A stretch of 64,000 nt of DNA, taken from positions 23,299,277 through 23,363,276 of the forward strand of contig NC_063259.1 of the NCBI RefSeq assembly GCF_019578655.1, given 5' to 3'. Position numbers and translations under genes: made by a program. This document shows positions 23,754 through 36,120 of the stretch, one piece after another (positions within the stretch are counted from its first letter, which is position 1; the number at the start of each line of letters is the position of its first letter). Below the pieces are notes generated by a model that did not search any database, was not told the origin of the DNA, and saw only the letters and a program-made list of their open reading frames with translations. This DNA is from Ricinus communis. Its lineage: Eukaryota > Streptophyta > Magnoliopsida > Malpighiales > Euphorbiaceae.

Positions 23754-26700
23754 TTAACTCATAAATCCGCCTCCAGGCATGTTACTCGGCCCTTGTGATG
23801 AAACTTGTCCCTGAGGAACTAACTGTGACCGCCCTGGACCTTGAACATATGTTTGACCCATTCCTGCTCCAACCATTTGCTGTTGCTGTGGAAGCTGTTG
23901 CTGCTGCAATTGCGGAAGCTGCTGCTGTTGCTGCAACTGCGGAAGCTGCTGCTGCTGCTGCATCTGTGGCAGTTGCTGCTGCTGCTGTTGAAGCTGTTGC
24001 TGTTGTTGAAGTTGTGATAGTTGCTGCTGCTGCTGCAACTGGGCATGCTGCTGCTGATGTTGCAGCTGAGGAATCTGCTGCTGCTGTTGCAGCTGTGGGA
24101 GTTGTTGCTGTTGTAGCTGTGGATGCTGCTGTTGTTGCAACTGCTGGTGATGCTGCTGCTGCATTTGTTGCTGCTGTTGCTGCTGACTGGATATTTGTGG
24201 CTTAAACACGACCATATCCTGGTTCCACAGAAAGCTCAAGTAACTTATAATGCCTTAGTAATTAGCAAAATCCTGCACGTCCTATTCCCTGTAGGCTTAA
24301 CTACATGCAAAAAAATAAAGCAGATACCTTTCCGATGTACCCCAAAGAAAAAAGGATGAAGCAGATTGAAAAAGCAATATTCAGAACAAAAGTAAACAAT
24401 ACATCCTGCTATTATATGCTGCAAACCTCTGTAACTTGTGATCCTAGAAAAACTTCTCAATGGTGAAGAAATGGAACAAGGTGCAAGAAATTTTACCCCG
24501 GGAAAAAGCATCCCTATTAAGCGGCAGGCTTTGTCTGAAACTGAAAGCAGTAATGTCTGTGACGGCAACTGGATGACTGCACACTAGGGAAATTAAGAAG
24601 GACATCAGAGAAACTAATCAAATAATGTAACAAGCCCAGGTTTTCACACTTGGGAAACAGTATCACTTTAACTAAATTAAGAAAGAATGATGTATGTACC
24701 CATGTAAGTGGATACGCATAGGCTAAAATTAGAACGCTAAACTTCTGACTCCAATCATAAAAATAATACAACTAAAGTTGATAATGATGGTAGAATGGAG
24801 AAATAAATGACACTAAAAAAAATACAGAAAACATGATAGGCCAGAACATTAGGCTACTTATATCCCAGGAGGTGAAAAAGAATTTGAAAAATTTGGAAAA
24901 CTTACAAGCTTCTTTTCTTGCAATTGACCAAGAAAACCATGCTGATTCATTGCTCGAAATACTAGAAAATCAGCCTTCCCAACATATTGTCTATATATCA
25001 AATAAAAAGGAAATTTGGAGAGCTCAGAAATATTACAAATGGAAAAAAAAAAAAAAAAAAAACAACTCAAGATAGACAACAGAAAATTTTCCACCAAACA
25101 GGGATTACTTGTTATTCATGTGGTCCTGAGATATAAGCCGAACTATTTGCATTGTTGATGGCCAGTTTGCTGCAAGCCTGAGAAGGGAACCACAGAACTA
25201 ATCAACCAGTTGAATCCATCTTGACAACATATCTAATTTTCTAGGCGTTCATGTGGTTCTGTTTTGCATGCAGTTGTCACAACGAGAGACAAAACAGTTT
25301 AACCAAACAGAAATCAAGGGATATAAAAACATTTCGTGAATCGAACAAAGAATGAACCTTTTTACTTGTTCGACTATGACACTAGAGAAGATGATGTATG
25401 GTAGGTTCACAAGGATTCGATCATACAATAAGTTAAGCATATTAGTTCTTAAATTTCTCTAGCGTTTAACAATGGTATTTATAATAACAATCCTGCCCAA
25501 AAGGAATGAACTATCATAATAGATATGAAAAAGGTGTATTTCAGGCTATAAATTGGTCAAAATAGATTCTACACACCTTATATGATTCAGTTCATCTAGA
25601 ATCACAAACATTAAGAAATTTTACGTTATTTACTTCCCCGTAAGTTTTACAGCAATGAAAATTAGTTTATAGCTTCAATTCAACCCGTACGTGCTTCAAC
25701 CTTAACTTTGAGTCAGGTAAACGAATCAGTTTCCTGAGTTCTATTAGGTTTATTGTTGCATTCTAAATCCCTTTTGACTACTTCACCCACATCCTCCTTG
25801 ATCCACTTCATATCTTCTTCCCCATTCACATGAAAGCAAAGAAGGCAAGTGTAAACTCAATTCAGCATGTATGTCTTTCTAGCCAATGGAGGAAACTAAA
25901 TATCGATTACATCATTGAAATCCGAATAATCGAAGCAGCTTTATGAAAAGACATCTCCACATAGGTAATTTTCAGTGTATTGTATTTCATAATCATAAAC
26001 TTACGTCTCAGAAGCTGAACCACTCCGATAACCCTGTAAAAGATATATAAGGTGTGAGGTTCATGCTTATAGCTGAAAAGAAACTCTTTAAGTATATAGA
26101 ATAGTAACAATGAAGAAGTAGATGAAGCAACATGCAATAACTATAATCATTAAGAAGCATATTTGTCTGAATACATCTGGTGTCTCAAACATACTTCCAA
26201 TCTGGTGATAAACACGGGTTGTCCTTGACGCTGCCCGGACAAATTTCCCTGCATGCATTTCCACAGTGCAAATGAATTACTTCACAAGTTCACCCCACGC
26301 ATTGATGCAGAGCAATCAGTTTCAAAATGTACACCAATAACTGATGAAAGTTTTTTTTTTTTTCTGATTCATGAGAGGCCCAATGGACCATGGGCTACTT
26401 AGCAGGGGGTAGCCATCCCTTTACACTTGCCATAAAGGTAAAAACTCATCTAATGCAAAGGTGAGGACTTGAACTCAAGACCTCCACCTTCCAAGAGCAA
26501 ACGTTCTTGCCACTTGAACTAGGTCTCATGTGTACTAATGAAAGTTTTCAATAGCATGTATATTAACAATAATTACCAACACGAGATCAGCAATAAACAA
26601 TTAATTTCTTTCCAATCAATAGAAGACATCTGTTAGATAGTAGATACAGTTTAACAAGGTTAATGGTTTGCTGCATTTAGTTTTACCTTAACCTAAACCA

Positions 26701-29307
26701 GCACTTTTAAAGCAAAATTATCATAGAAAAGGATATACTGACCGTTTTTTACTTGACAATAAATGGGGACTACCATTAATCAGAAATTAAAAATGCCTCT
26801 ATAATTTTAATCAGGAGATCTTTTGAGGAAAGGAGAAAGCTAAGGTTGTCTATGTGTGCTCTCAACATGATGAGAGAGGTTATCATATGTGGAGCATTGT
26901 CAGCTTTTTCCTATTAGCTCAGGGAATCAATGTTAAGAGTGTCCTGATATTTCTAATAGTAAATAATGCAAGTTAGCATAAAAAGGAAGGCAAAAGAGAG
27001 TTCACATCTTAAAGAATATATGGTTTGATCTTCCTCACATGGAACAAAATAGGACCGAGGGCTATAAGATTTTTACTTTTTCTTTTAAAACATATAAGTT
27101 AGAGATTAGTCTTTCTTTTGGGTGGTTGAAAGGAGCTTTGTAAGTTAAAATATAAATCATTTCTTGATTTGAGGATCAAAATTTGAAAAACTGCTATACA
27201 CAGTGAGCAAATCTTTAACTAAAACGCGTCCAGGCTTACCTCCCAGACTTTCACATATTTGGATTGCGCTGATTGCAGAGCACTTGCCGTCTGCTGTGAC
27301 AATGGCATATTAGCTGCTGAATTATTATTCACACCAAGCGACTGAATCCCAGTTTGTGCTGGTTGACCCATTCCTGGAGTTGGAATCATAGTGCTTGCTC
27401 CAGATGAGACAACTGATGGACCAAGACCACTCATCATGTTCTGACTCATGCCAATACCACTTTGCACCATTTGTGCTCCTGAAAGGTTTCCCTGGCTCAT
27501 GCCAGGTACTGATTGGCCCATGCTAACACCTGCTTGAAGGTTACCCATTGGTTGTGACATCCCAAGATTTGAATTTCCAGATACATTAGTAGTTGTGGAA
27601 GTGAAGGAACCAAGCCCAGAGTTTGGTGCAATTTGTGTTGTTCCTGTAAGAGTTCCTGATCCCGTTATAGAAGTAATACCGGTTTGCCCTGATGAAAATA
27701 CAGTTTGAGCAGCAGGCACAGAAGATGCCATTCCACTGGATATCATATTTGACATATGCATGGCCACTGGAGTTTGATTTATTGATGGAAGACCAATAGA
27801 AGTTCCCCCAGTTAGGGCAGCAGAGTTCATCACCTGGCGTGCTTGGGAGAGATTATTTAGTATGCTAACATTTGCAGCACCAGGAGGTACAGGGCGTACA
27901 GAATGTGGCATCCCACTGACAGTAGGCTTAATTTCTGATACATTTTCACTACTTGTAATTATCTCTTGTGTAGATGTAGGTGGTGAAGAAGTCTGCAAGC
28001 TTGGAACTGATTGAGAGGCAGGACGAGTAGATGGAATATGTGGAAAAGCAGGTCCAGGTGCCATGGAAGTTACGGTGGTTGGCTCCTGAACATAAGGAGT
28101 AATAATTGATAACTATGTTGATTTCAATGATAGTAATAACATTATAAACAGAAAAACTTATTTCTCAGTAATAAGACGAGAAAAATAGAATAAGAGATCA
28201 TGATACTCACAACTTTTACAGTTGCGGTGGGGACATTTCCAATCGATGGCCGGCTCATAATCGATCCATTAACTGAAGTTAAGAAGAAAGTAAGACTTCA
28301 AGCAGGAAGAATGGATAAACAACAATTTAACATGGTAGTTATTGAATGAACCTATGTATAATGGCTGTCACTTATATTCCTAAGACAAATACTTGTCCGC
28401 GTATTTCAAGGTTCATATCAAATATTCAAACACAATACACATTAGAGTTAATGAGATATAACCTTATCTAAATGTTTTAAAATTGCAACTATGATAGTAC
28501 GCTCAACAGTCATACAAAAATCAAGATAGATGATGTACCTCGGAGAAGAAAAGAAAAAAGAAAAAAGAAAAAGCAAGTGAATAAACAAAACACATTTAAA
28601 ATCTAAGCAGCAGAAACAGTTGCACAAACAACCTGATGGTATTGAAGGTGGAGTTGGCCCTGCAACAGAAGTAACTGAAGCAACATCCATTTTTACAGGA
28701 CTCTGGTTAGAAGGCAGATTTGCAACTCCAGGACGACTTAAAGCAGCACGAGCCTCCATGAAGTTTTCAGAGATTAGAACAAGAAAATGAGGATTCTTAA
28801 CATTGTCAACTGTTGGATCAGCTGCTCTGCTGTTGCGCTTTCCCTGTATTGACAAAAATGATGCATCATCAGACTGCCCTGTCTACATATTAATACTAGC
28901 ATCATATGTAATATTAGGATATAAATATGTTGGTTCCTCATTTATTTCCTCCTTGGTATGTGGCCATAATATAATGGCAGAGTTATGAGCATTATCCATT
29001 ACCATAGGGCCATGGAATTATCACATCTAAACCTCAAGTCTACAGTCACATCACACATTGACCAAGCTAAATGTGTAATGGTTGAACAAAGAGAAGTCGC
29101 CATTGAGATGCTGACTGCACTGGAAAAAGCCACACAATGCAAATTAACAAAATAAATAGTTGACGTCAAGCGATTTTTACATTCTTACCGCGTTATAGAT
29201 TGCTCTAAGTTTCGGGAGCTGTTTTGGACAAATAACAGATAGGGAAACAGAGCACTGCAAAACGAACTACAGGTTACTGACCAAATAGTGAGGTTCTTAT
29301 TTGCAAA

Positions 29308-29366
<59 letters not shown>

Positions 29367-32300
29367 AGACAATGCTAGTGGATTACTATGGAAAACAATG
29401 TAAAAATACCTGAGGAAATGATTTAGCAATCGTCTCTGCATCAGATAGACGACTTTCTGTTTGTGGATCAATATTTTCGTTCTGCTCCAAGTTTTGTATT
29501 TGCTGTCGATAGACAGGTGTGGGTAAGGGGTGAGGGTTACTTGCAGCAATAAGAATACAATGCCTTTGCCCATCTATATTCTGTTGAGCTTGGCTTCCAT
29601 TTGGAACAAAAGGAAACATCTGTGCCAAGCAAAAAAAAGAAAAAAAGAAGAGGAAAAAGCTGAGGCATGTCCTTTGCAATTGAATAATCAAGCCATGCAA
29701 TTTGACTCCTCGTCTGCTGCTTAATTATTCTTTTTACAGACCAACTTTTGTGCAAATTTACAGTCAATGACGATAGCAGTAAGGTTAACAACCAAAGAAC
29801 TTTCATAACCACTTCCCAAAATATGTACTAAATTAAGTCTAACACAACATACAAGACAATGACAAGCGAGAAGAAAAAAGGAAGTTTGAACATCTTGTTC
29901 TCAAATCCATAAGAGAAACTCTGATAAATTCTCTTTACACTTGAAAAAAATTCAATAAACTGTGTATACCATGAGCCTTCAGTGAGTAACAGTATAGAGA
30001 AACATGAAAGTAACTGCTCCTCGAAAAAGTTAAGAACCCTAACTAAGTTAGAACCATCTAGAAGTCTTAAGAAGAAACAATAGAGGTCTAGCATCTTAAT
30101 TAAGTGAAATATGTGATTCAATTTGACCTTGCAGGGTGTGGCACCAACCACCTTGCAAACCTCAAATCTAGCATTTTGAGCTCAAGAGATGGGTGGGGAA
30201 AACTTATGGGAGGAGGAGCTTTCCAGCCCCTGCTCCCCAAATTATATAACACTAGCCAGGCCTAAAAGCAAAAAGACTACTCGTCAGGCCAAAATAAGAA
30301 ATATATGTACTATCCATTGGGCCAAAAAGACAAAGAGAAGAAGAAAACATGTAGTATATTGTATGGCCCCAAGGAAAGGAAAATATTTTATACAACTGGG
30401 AGACTGAGATCTATCAGTTCACCAACTCCCTCAAATAATCACAGAAGTAGCCTTAACTGATGAGAATGAAAGAAAAGGATCCGTAAAACTATTCTTAACT
30501 AGACTGAGATCAAAAGACTTAGTTGATTTGTCCTCCTTATAAGAAAGAAATGATGAAGCAAAGAAATTGTATTAGCTACTGTTGTGAGGATTAATATGCA
30601 CATAACTCTTAGTAGGAGACAGAATCATTTAAAACATAAAACACAATTTCAAAGCTGAGGACTGTGTACCATCATTAAAGCTTCAGAAAGCCCTTCTGCA
30701 ATAGCAGCATCACTGAAGCCACCCCCAGCAAAGGGAATGGCTGCCAACCATTGTAAAAAGATGTCAACATCTCTCGTCCAGCCACTTCTTTGCACAAGGC
30801 AAGCTAAACAAAGAATAGTACATGAGATTTTGGTACTTTTGCCAGTTCGCAAAGTACAGCATAAACAGAGTGGAATGGAATCATTATTCAAATTTTATAC
30901 TACTATGGCACAATGAATATATGATCACCTAGCATATTGCACTGTTGGTGCAATTCAAGCTTAGAGTATTGTTAAATTAATCAAGTAATAGTAACTTAGC
31001 ATTTTTTTTCTATTTTACTACAAGATTTTCAGTTTAATGGGAGATTAAGAAATATGCATATCAAACTCCATGTCTTTTCAAATTATTGAGACTATGCACC
31101 AATAAAGTTTAAAACTTACAGGAAATCCGATATATAAGTGAATGCACATAAAGTTCTCCAGAATTTCAACTTCAATTATAAGTCCAAATTTACAAATGAA
31201 GATTCAACCAGCAAACCCAAATTCAACTCTACAAACTCTTATATAACCTTGTGCTGATAAAAAAAACACTTAAGGTGAAGTTAGAAGAGGAATGCAAGAA
31301 GAAACGTAACATCTGCACAAATCTAGGTAAGCTTTGCAAGCGAAAAACAACCTAGCATTATCAACCAAGAAATCATTTTCACAAAATGAGGATAAAGCAA
31401 AAAGTATACCAGAGTATGATCCATGTGCATAAAATGTGACCAGCGAGAGCTCAACATTAGAAGTCAGGGGCTTCTGTATTCCATAAAAGAAAATCAAACA
31501 CACAAACAAAGATATATGATCATACAATAGGAAATAATAAGCAAGCCATCGAATATAAAAGAAAGTGACAGAAAAGAAATTGATGGAAAAATCTCCAATA
31601 AAAAATAACATTACTGAAGCACCAAAAGTAAACAGAAGTTCAGAAAAACAAATATTCCATCCAAGTAATTGCATGCATGTCATGATTAACATAAAGACCT
31701 TTATATATAAACGTTATTTCCATCCAGCAGCCTACTGGTTCAAACCAAATATTGCTAAAACGAGGAAGGAAGGAAACTAGGAAAAAGCCAACAAGAAGAG
31801 AGAAGCATGACGTAAAGCATATGCTCCTTGACATGGTAATGTCACATTGCCTGCAGAACATAAAAGTTTATAGCAATAGGACGTAAAATGAAAGGACTCA
31901 TCTAAGCATTTTGCAGCCAAAGTGTAATGACCAGGCCTAAATCAAGGAGCATTTTGCTTCGCATGATTAGGTCACAATTCACTGCCACATCACAACAAAA
32001 TAGACTATCCCATTATAAGCTAGCCTAATTCATGCAAGATACCGTCCACTTTGGCCAATTTGACATCACTACTTTGCCTTTCGATCACCTCCAACCTTGG
32101 GCTCCAATTGCACTTAGAGCCAAGATATTTCAAGTACACAATGATAAGGCAAAAAGAAGAAGCAGTTATATGGACTAAAATAGCTTACCCTAAACAGAGA
32201 GACACCAAATTATTCATAAATCTATTTAGATCACTCAATAGGAATTGTATTTACACATTTGGCCACTTGTATTTCCCATATAGCTTAATTAAATTAAATT

Positions 32301-32828
32301 TCATTCAGTAACAAGATCAAGATTGTTATGACTTAATCAAGGTGAAAATTTGGACTTACCTGCCCTGTCAAGTCACCACTGCAAAAAGACCTGCACAAAG
32401 TGAACAAATGGGTCGTTACAATGCATATATGCATAAGAACACAGATACTGAACAGCAATACAAATAACCGTGCTTTACTGATATCAAATAAAAACCAACA
32501 GTAGCTAATTATCTAGAGTCAACTTCATAATGTAGATGTAATATGAGCTAAAATTATTTTACAAGACAATTATACCCAATTCAGATAACTCTACATACTA
32601 ATAAACAAGGAAACACCAGTAGCTAAAATCAATGAATTGAGCTGATTACTTAAAAAAAAGACCCCTAATTGCAGAAATGGTAAACTCAAAGGTCAATTCT
32701 TAATATGGTAAGCAAGCAAGTAGAAAGTACCTGATGATCTTTTCAAGGTAATCAGAAAGTACAGTTTGCCAAAAAGGACCCATTGCCGCGGAGCCTTCAA
32801 CGGCCACGATCAGCTGCTTCTCCGCCAT
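23754..32828 (-). CDS. MED25: Mediator of RNA polymerase II transcription subunit 25
   Basis: Fifteen exons: 32828-32731, 32390-32360, 31473-31410, 30803-30670, 29619-29410, 29254-29189, 28843-28633, 28272-28211, 28085-27240, 26248-26195, 26033-26005, 25177-25109, 24990-24906, 24583-24497, 24218-23754. All are GT-AG and join in frame to 836 residues, the plant MED25 (PFT1) size. Exons 1-7 encode the von Willebrand A domain (start MAEKQLIVAVEGSAAMGPFW; SNVELSLVTF) that docks it on Mediator. Exons 7-9 encode a long Ser/Gly/Met-rich linker. SKYVKVWE at the end of exon 9 opens the activator-interacting (ACID) domain, which runs through exon 14 (KADFLVFRAM, DKACRLIGMLFPG). The last exon is a glutamine-rich tail ending MPGGGFMS. 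In plants this subunit links transcription factors for jasmonate signalling, light response and flowering to polymerase II. Confidence 0.95.
23880..24190 (-). repeat. CAG/CAA glutamine-repeat tract in MED25
   Basis: The last coding exon of MED25 contains about 100 codons dominated by CAG and CAA, in blocks of two to seven Gln separated by Leu-Pro, Leu, His and Met. The tract is a mixture of codons and interspersed residues, not a pure trinucleotide run, which should limit slippage. The opposite strand reads as alanine-rich open frames, which are a compositional by-product. Confidence 0.85.
25043..25062. repeat. Poly(A) run in a MED25 intron
   Basis: About 20 consecutive A residues on the plus strand, within the intron between MED25 exons 12 and 13. 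It reads as poly(T) in the transcript, just downstream of the exon 12 donor. No target duplication or element was seen around it. Confidence 0.7.
26344..26548 (-). mobile_element. tRNA-derived SINE in a MED25 intron
   Basis: The element occupies about 26355-26537, read on the minus strand. Its head has box A-like TAGTTCAAGTGG (reverse of about 26511-26522) and box B-like GAGTTCAAGTCCTCAC (reverse of 26461-26476), the polymerase III promoter spacing of tRNA-related SINEs. A poly(A) tail appears as T's from 26351 on the plus strand. An 11-bp direct repeat ATGAAAGTTTT lies at 26344-26354 and 26538-26548. It sits in the intron between exons 9 and 10 and leaves the coding region intact. It is in the same orientation as the gene. 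Confidence 0.82.
29311..29364. repeat. (GA)27 microsatellite in a MED25 intron
   Basis: An uninterrupted GA run of about 54 bases lies in the intron between MED25 exons 5 and 6, less than 50 bases downstream of the exon 5 donor at 29410. On the transcript strand it reads as CU repeats. It is likely to be length-variable between individuals. Confidence 0.95.
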
Positions 32829-33518
32829 CTGCGGCGATTTTAACAAAGCTAAAGATCAAAACCTCTCCCTTTTTTTCTTTTTTTTTCCTTTTGCTCTGGC
32901 GTTGATATACTCGTCTCAAATTGGCTTGTATTGGCTCAATCAAATTTAATTATTTTTCTTTTTTCCAATTTATTTTTTCTTTCCCACCATGACATCAATA
33001 TGATTTACAGGGCTCTTGTACTTGAATTATTAGCTGGTAAAATAGTTTTGTCCTTTTCTTGTTGGAAAAAAAAAGAAAGTTTTGTCCTTTGGAAAATAGG
33101 AACTGGGAAACGGTTGGGTTTTATCTCCCAACCGAACCGAACCGACCCGGATAGTAAAGAATTAACAATTTAGCGGGAGCCCAGGTGGCCCACAATGGCC
33201 AGAATCTTCTTCACAGCCACTTCTTGTAATCTTGGTAGAGAAGGAAACCAGAAACCATAATTAATTAAACTATTGATCTTTGAAAAGGACTCTCCATATT
33301 TTTTATATCTCTTCCTTCACCACCCAAAAAGTCGTGGAATGGTTTTTTATGTGATGGACTGATGGTTGTATCAAAAATTAGGATCTAATATTGTTTTCTG
33401 TTTGTGGGATTTTGGCAAATAATAATATTATAATATATATAGTTTTGTGAAAGCCAACTGTGGTTTCTTTGGGTCTTTGCTCCTTGCTATTATTTCGTGT
33501 ATTTGAGTTTGGGCAAAG
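32829..33518. promoter_or_regulatory. Divergent promoter region shared by MED25 and the BRO1 gene
   Basis: The two start codons face away from each other, 690 bases apart. A T-rich pyrimidine leader stretch precedes MED25. Near 33185-33200 there are GGCCCA/TGGCC motifs, which on the other strand read TGGGCC, the site II element common in plant housekeeping and divergent promoters. A repeated AACCGAACCGAACCG block is at about 33130-33146. Which gene each motif serves cannot be told from sequence. Confidence 0.55.
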
Positions 33519-36120
33519 ATGATGCTGAGATATGGAGACCTGGCTAAGCTTAAAACAAAGAAGGTTTTTCTTTCTTAATTTACTTTTGTATTGGCATTTG
33601 GCATTGGCTCTTCATTTTTCTCCTTCCTTTTATTTGGGTCTTTTTATGGAATTGAGTTTGGGAATGATGCGCTTCTGTGTTTTTTATTTGATTATATGGA
33701 TTTGCTATATCTTGTTGCATAAATTTTGCTCACAATTTGCGGTATTTTATTGTCGTTTTTCTCTGTGTGTGTGTATTTGTTTGTTTGATTTTTTTTTTTC
33801 TTTAAACAATTTGTTTGCTGGTTGATGTCTTGCCATTGAGCTATCGCATTGAAACCAGTAAACTTGGGTTTCACTCTATGATTTAATATACGTTAGCAAT
33901 TTTAACAGATTGTGTTTGAGGATGTATTTGCTGCACGTGATTCTGTAACTTTGGAGCATCTGAAGGAGTTGAGCTCCAAACGTAGAGTGATTGAGGATTC
34001 CATTAATCAAACAAGCTTCATCACGGAAGCTATTGCAAGGGAAATGTCTGGTGGATCCACTTCTCGTGTTCAGCAGGTCAAATTTCCATAGCTGAAATCT
34101 GATTCTTCTTTCAAGTATTTGATTGGAGCTGACCTCTGTTCTACATATTAACTAGTGGTTGTTAAATTTCCAGAACCAAATGACTGATAACTTCTCTTCT
34201 TGATTTTGATGGATGAATTCATACACAAGTAATTTTCTTGTCTTTTAGTAATAGTGGTACTGGCGTAATCTTAGACATTGAAATAGTCTATGTGAAGGTA
34301 ATATGCAAGTTGGTTGTGATGGCAAATGCAATTATTGGTGTGATTTCTCTTCCTTTTGGCTCTCATTTAGTTTATAAAGCAGTTTGCATGACTAAAGTTA
34401 CAATATTGTCCAAACTAGGTGATTTGTTTTCTACCTAGTAACCACTTTCCACATTCTGCCAGTGTTTAGCTGGTATTTTCTGATGTGATCTTTTGTTTAT
34501 TTGCCTCAGGAACGTCTCAGACTGGAACAGTATCTACCATTACTGGAAAATTTCATTTCTCATGCTGATTTGGTTGGCAACAACAGTCGGATGGTTCAGT
34601 GGATCTCGCAACTCAGGATACAGTGGAGCAGTGTTCTTGGCTCGCCATCTTTTTTTAACCTTACAGGTCCAAAGTTTATCCAAATTGATAATTTGCGGTT
34701 TGAGCTTGGTATGGCCCTTTTCCTTTATGGAGCAACACTTAGGGAGAGGGCTTTGGAGTTTCTGCCAGTAGGTGGGTCTTTGTTAGCAATTTATGTCCAT
34801 GGCATCATTTTGTTGATTATTGTTTATTTACTGCCTTTGTATTGTTGTAGACTTGAAGCAATCAGCCTTCATCTTCAGAGAAGCTGCTGGAGTTTTTCAT
34901 TATCTGGCTCATGAAGTTCTTCCCTCTATGCAAGCTGCAGGGTCTACAGAACGGGCACCAGAAGCTACCTCATCTGTGGCTGCTGCTATAAGTCTTATTT
35001 GTTTGGCTGATGCTCAGGTTAGCCCTTTGGCTGTCAGCTTGTCAATTGTAGTTTTTAGTCACAGAAACTACCTACAGTTTCATAGTTCCCTTTTATACTT
35101 TATTTTATTGTTTCTAAAAATTTTGTTAGTTGATAGGAGTTTTGCACATTGTTCTCTATGTTAATATAATATTACATTGTGATAGGCTGTATGCATAACA
35201 AAGGCTGAAGAAACAGGAAATACTGGTTTTATCGTTTTGGCAAAGCTGCACTATGGCATTACTGAACTTCTCAGTGAGGCCACTGTTACTTTAAATTCAG
35301 GAACTGGAGACTATAAGGCTATTTCATCACACTTTTGGGTACGTACACAGTGCATGGCTGTTTATCTTGACAGTATTTGTTTATATTGTTGACTGCTAAT
35401 AAGTTAATTATGTTGCATCTAGGAACTATGTCATTGAACCTCCTTGAACACTTGAAAGGATTATTTATGGTAGTTGTTGTCTTAGTTGCATCATACTCTA
35501 GAATTTATTATATGTTTTACCCTTCTTGATGACGATCCAAATTGAATTGCTCATGTGTAATATGCTATTTATTATTTCTTTGTTGTGCTTCCCCCCTGCT
35601 TAAGAAAGAAAAGTATATTCCATTAAACTCAAACAAGCTCACATGCGTGCATTCATACAGAAAAGGGAAGAAAATAGCTACTATTTATGTGTTTGACTGC
35701 TTGCCTGATTGGCATGGTTTCTTCCTCATGTATTTACTAAATGTTTATGAATTCTTTTTATGTCCTGTGCAGGAGTTTATATCATCTTGCAAAGCTTTAT
35801 ATGAATTACGCGGTAAGAAATACTTCGCAGGAGGCTTAAAGAGTGAAGGCCAAATTGGAGTTGCCATTTCAGTTCTTCGTGATGCACTAATAAATGCAAA
35901 AAGGAAAATGCCAGGGGAGGATTCATGGAAATCCATTTTTGGAAAAGAAGTTGAAAATATTGCAGCTATCCTCAAGAAGTTTGAATATGAGAATGAATTT
36001 GTATGGCACGAGAAAATTGCCTCTGGTGATGAGTTGCCGGTGCTTCAGGGTAGCAAAATTGTGAAGGTAGAACCTTATCAGCCCAAAAAATGGGAGAGAG
36101 AACTTGCTTTCAAGTTATAG
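33519..36120 (+). CDS. BRO1-domain protein (BROX/ALIX-like endosomal family)
   Basis: Six exons: 33519-33563, 33909-34076, 34510-34771, 34851-35017, 35186-35338, 35773-36120, joining to 380 residues. The start gives MMLRYGDLAKLKTKK, spliced to IVFEDVFAARDSVTLEHLKE; two ATGs are adjacent, and the first is used here. The exon 3-6 product has the helical BRO1 character: NLRFELGMALFLYGATLRER, then FIFREAAGVFHYLAHEVLPS and the alanine-rich helix following it, CITKAEETGN and a YELRGKKYFAGG segment. The protein ends ELAFKL, so it has no CaaX prenylation box like that of animal BROX. BRO1 domains bind ESCRT-III subunits and act on endosomal membranes, so a role in endosomal sorting is inferred. Divergent from MED25. 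Confidence 0.9.

Noticed and set aside
23795..24205. 136-codon alanine/valine-rich open frame opposite the MED25 tail
   Set aside because: It is the reverse reading of CAG/CAA glutamine codons (GCTGCT, TTGCTG) and has no independent coding evidence.
26461..26530. Possible tRNA gene
   Set aside because: Box A/B-like sequences are present but with a poly(A) tail and target duplication and no cloverleaf; it is the SINE head.
29274..29573. Ser-Leu-repeat open frame
   Set aside because: It arises from the GA microsatellite read through into MED25 exon 5 in another frame.
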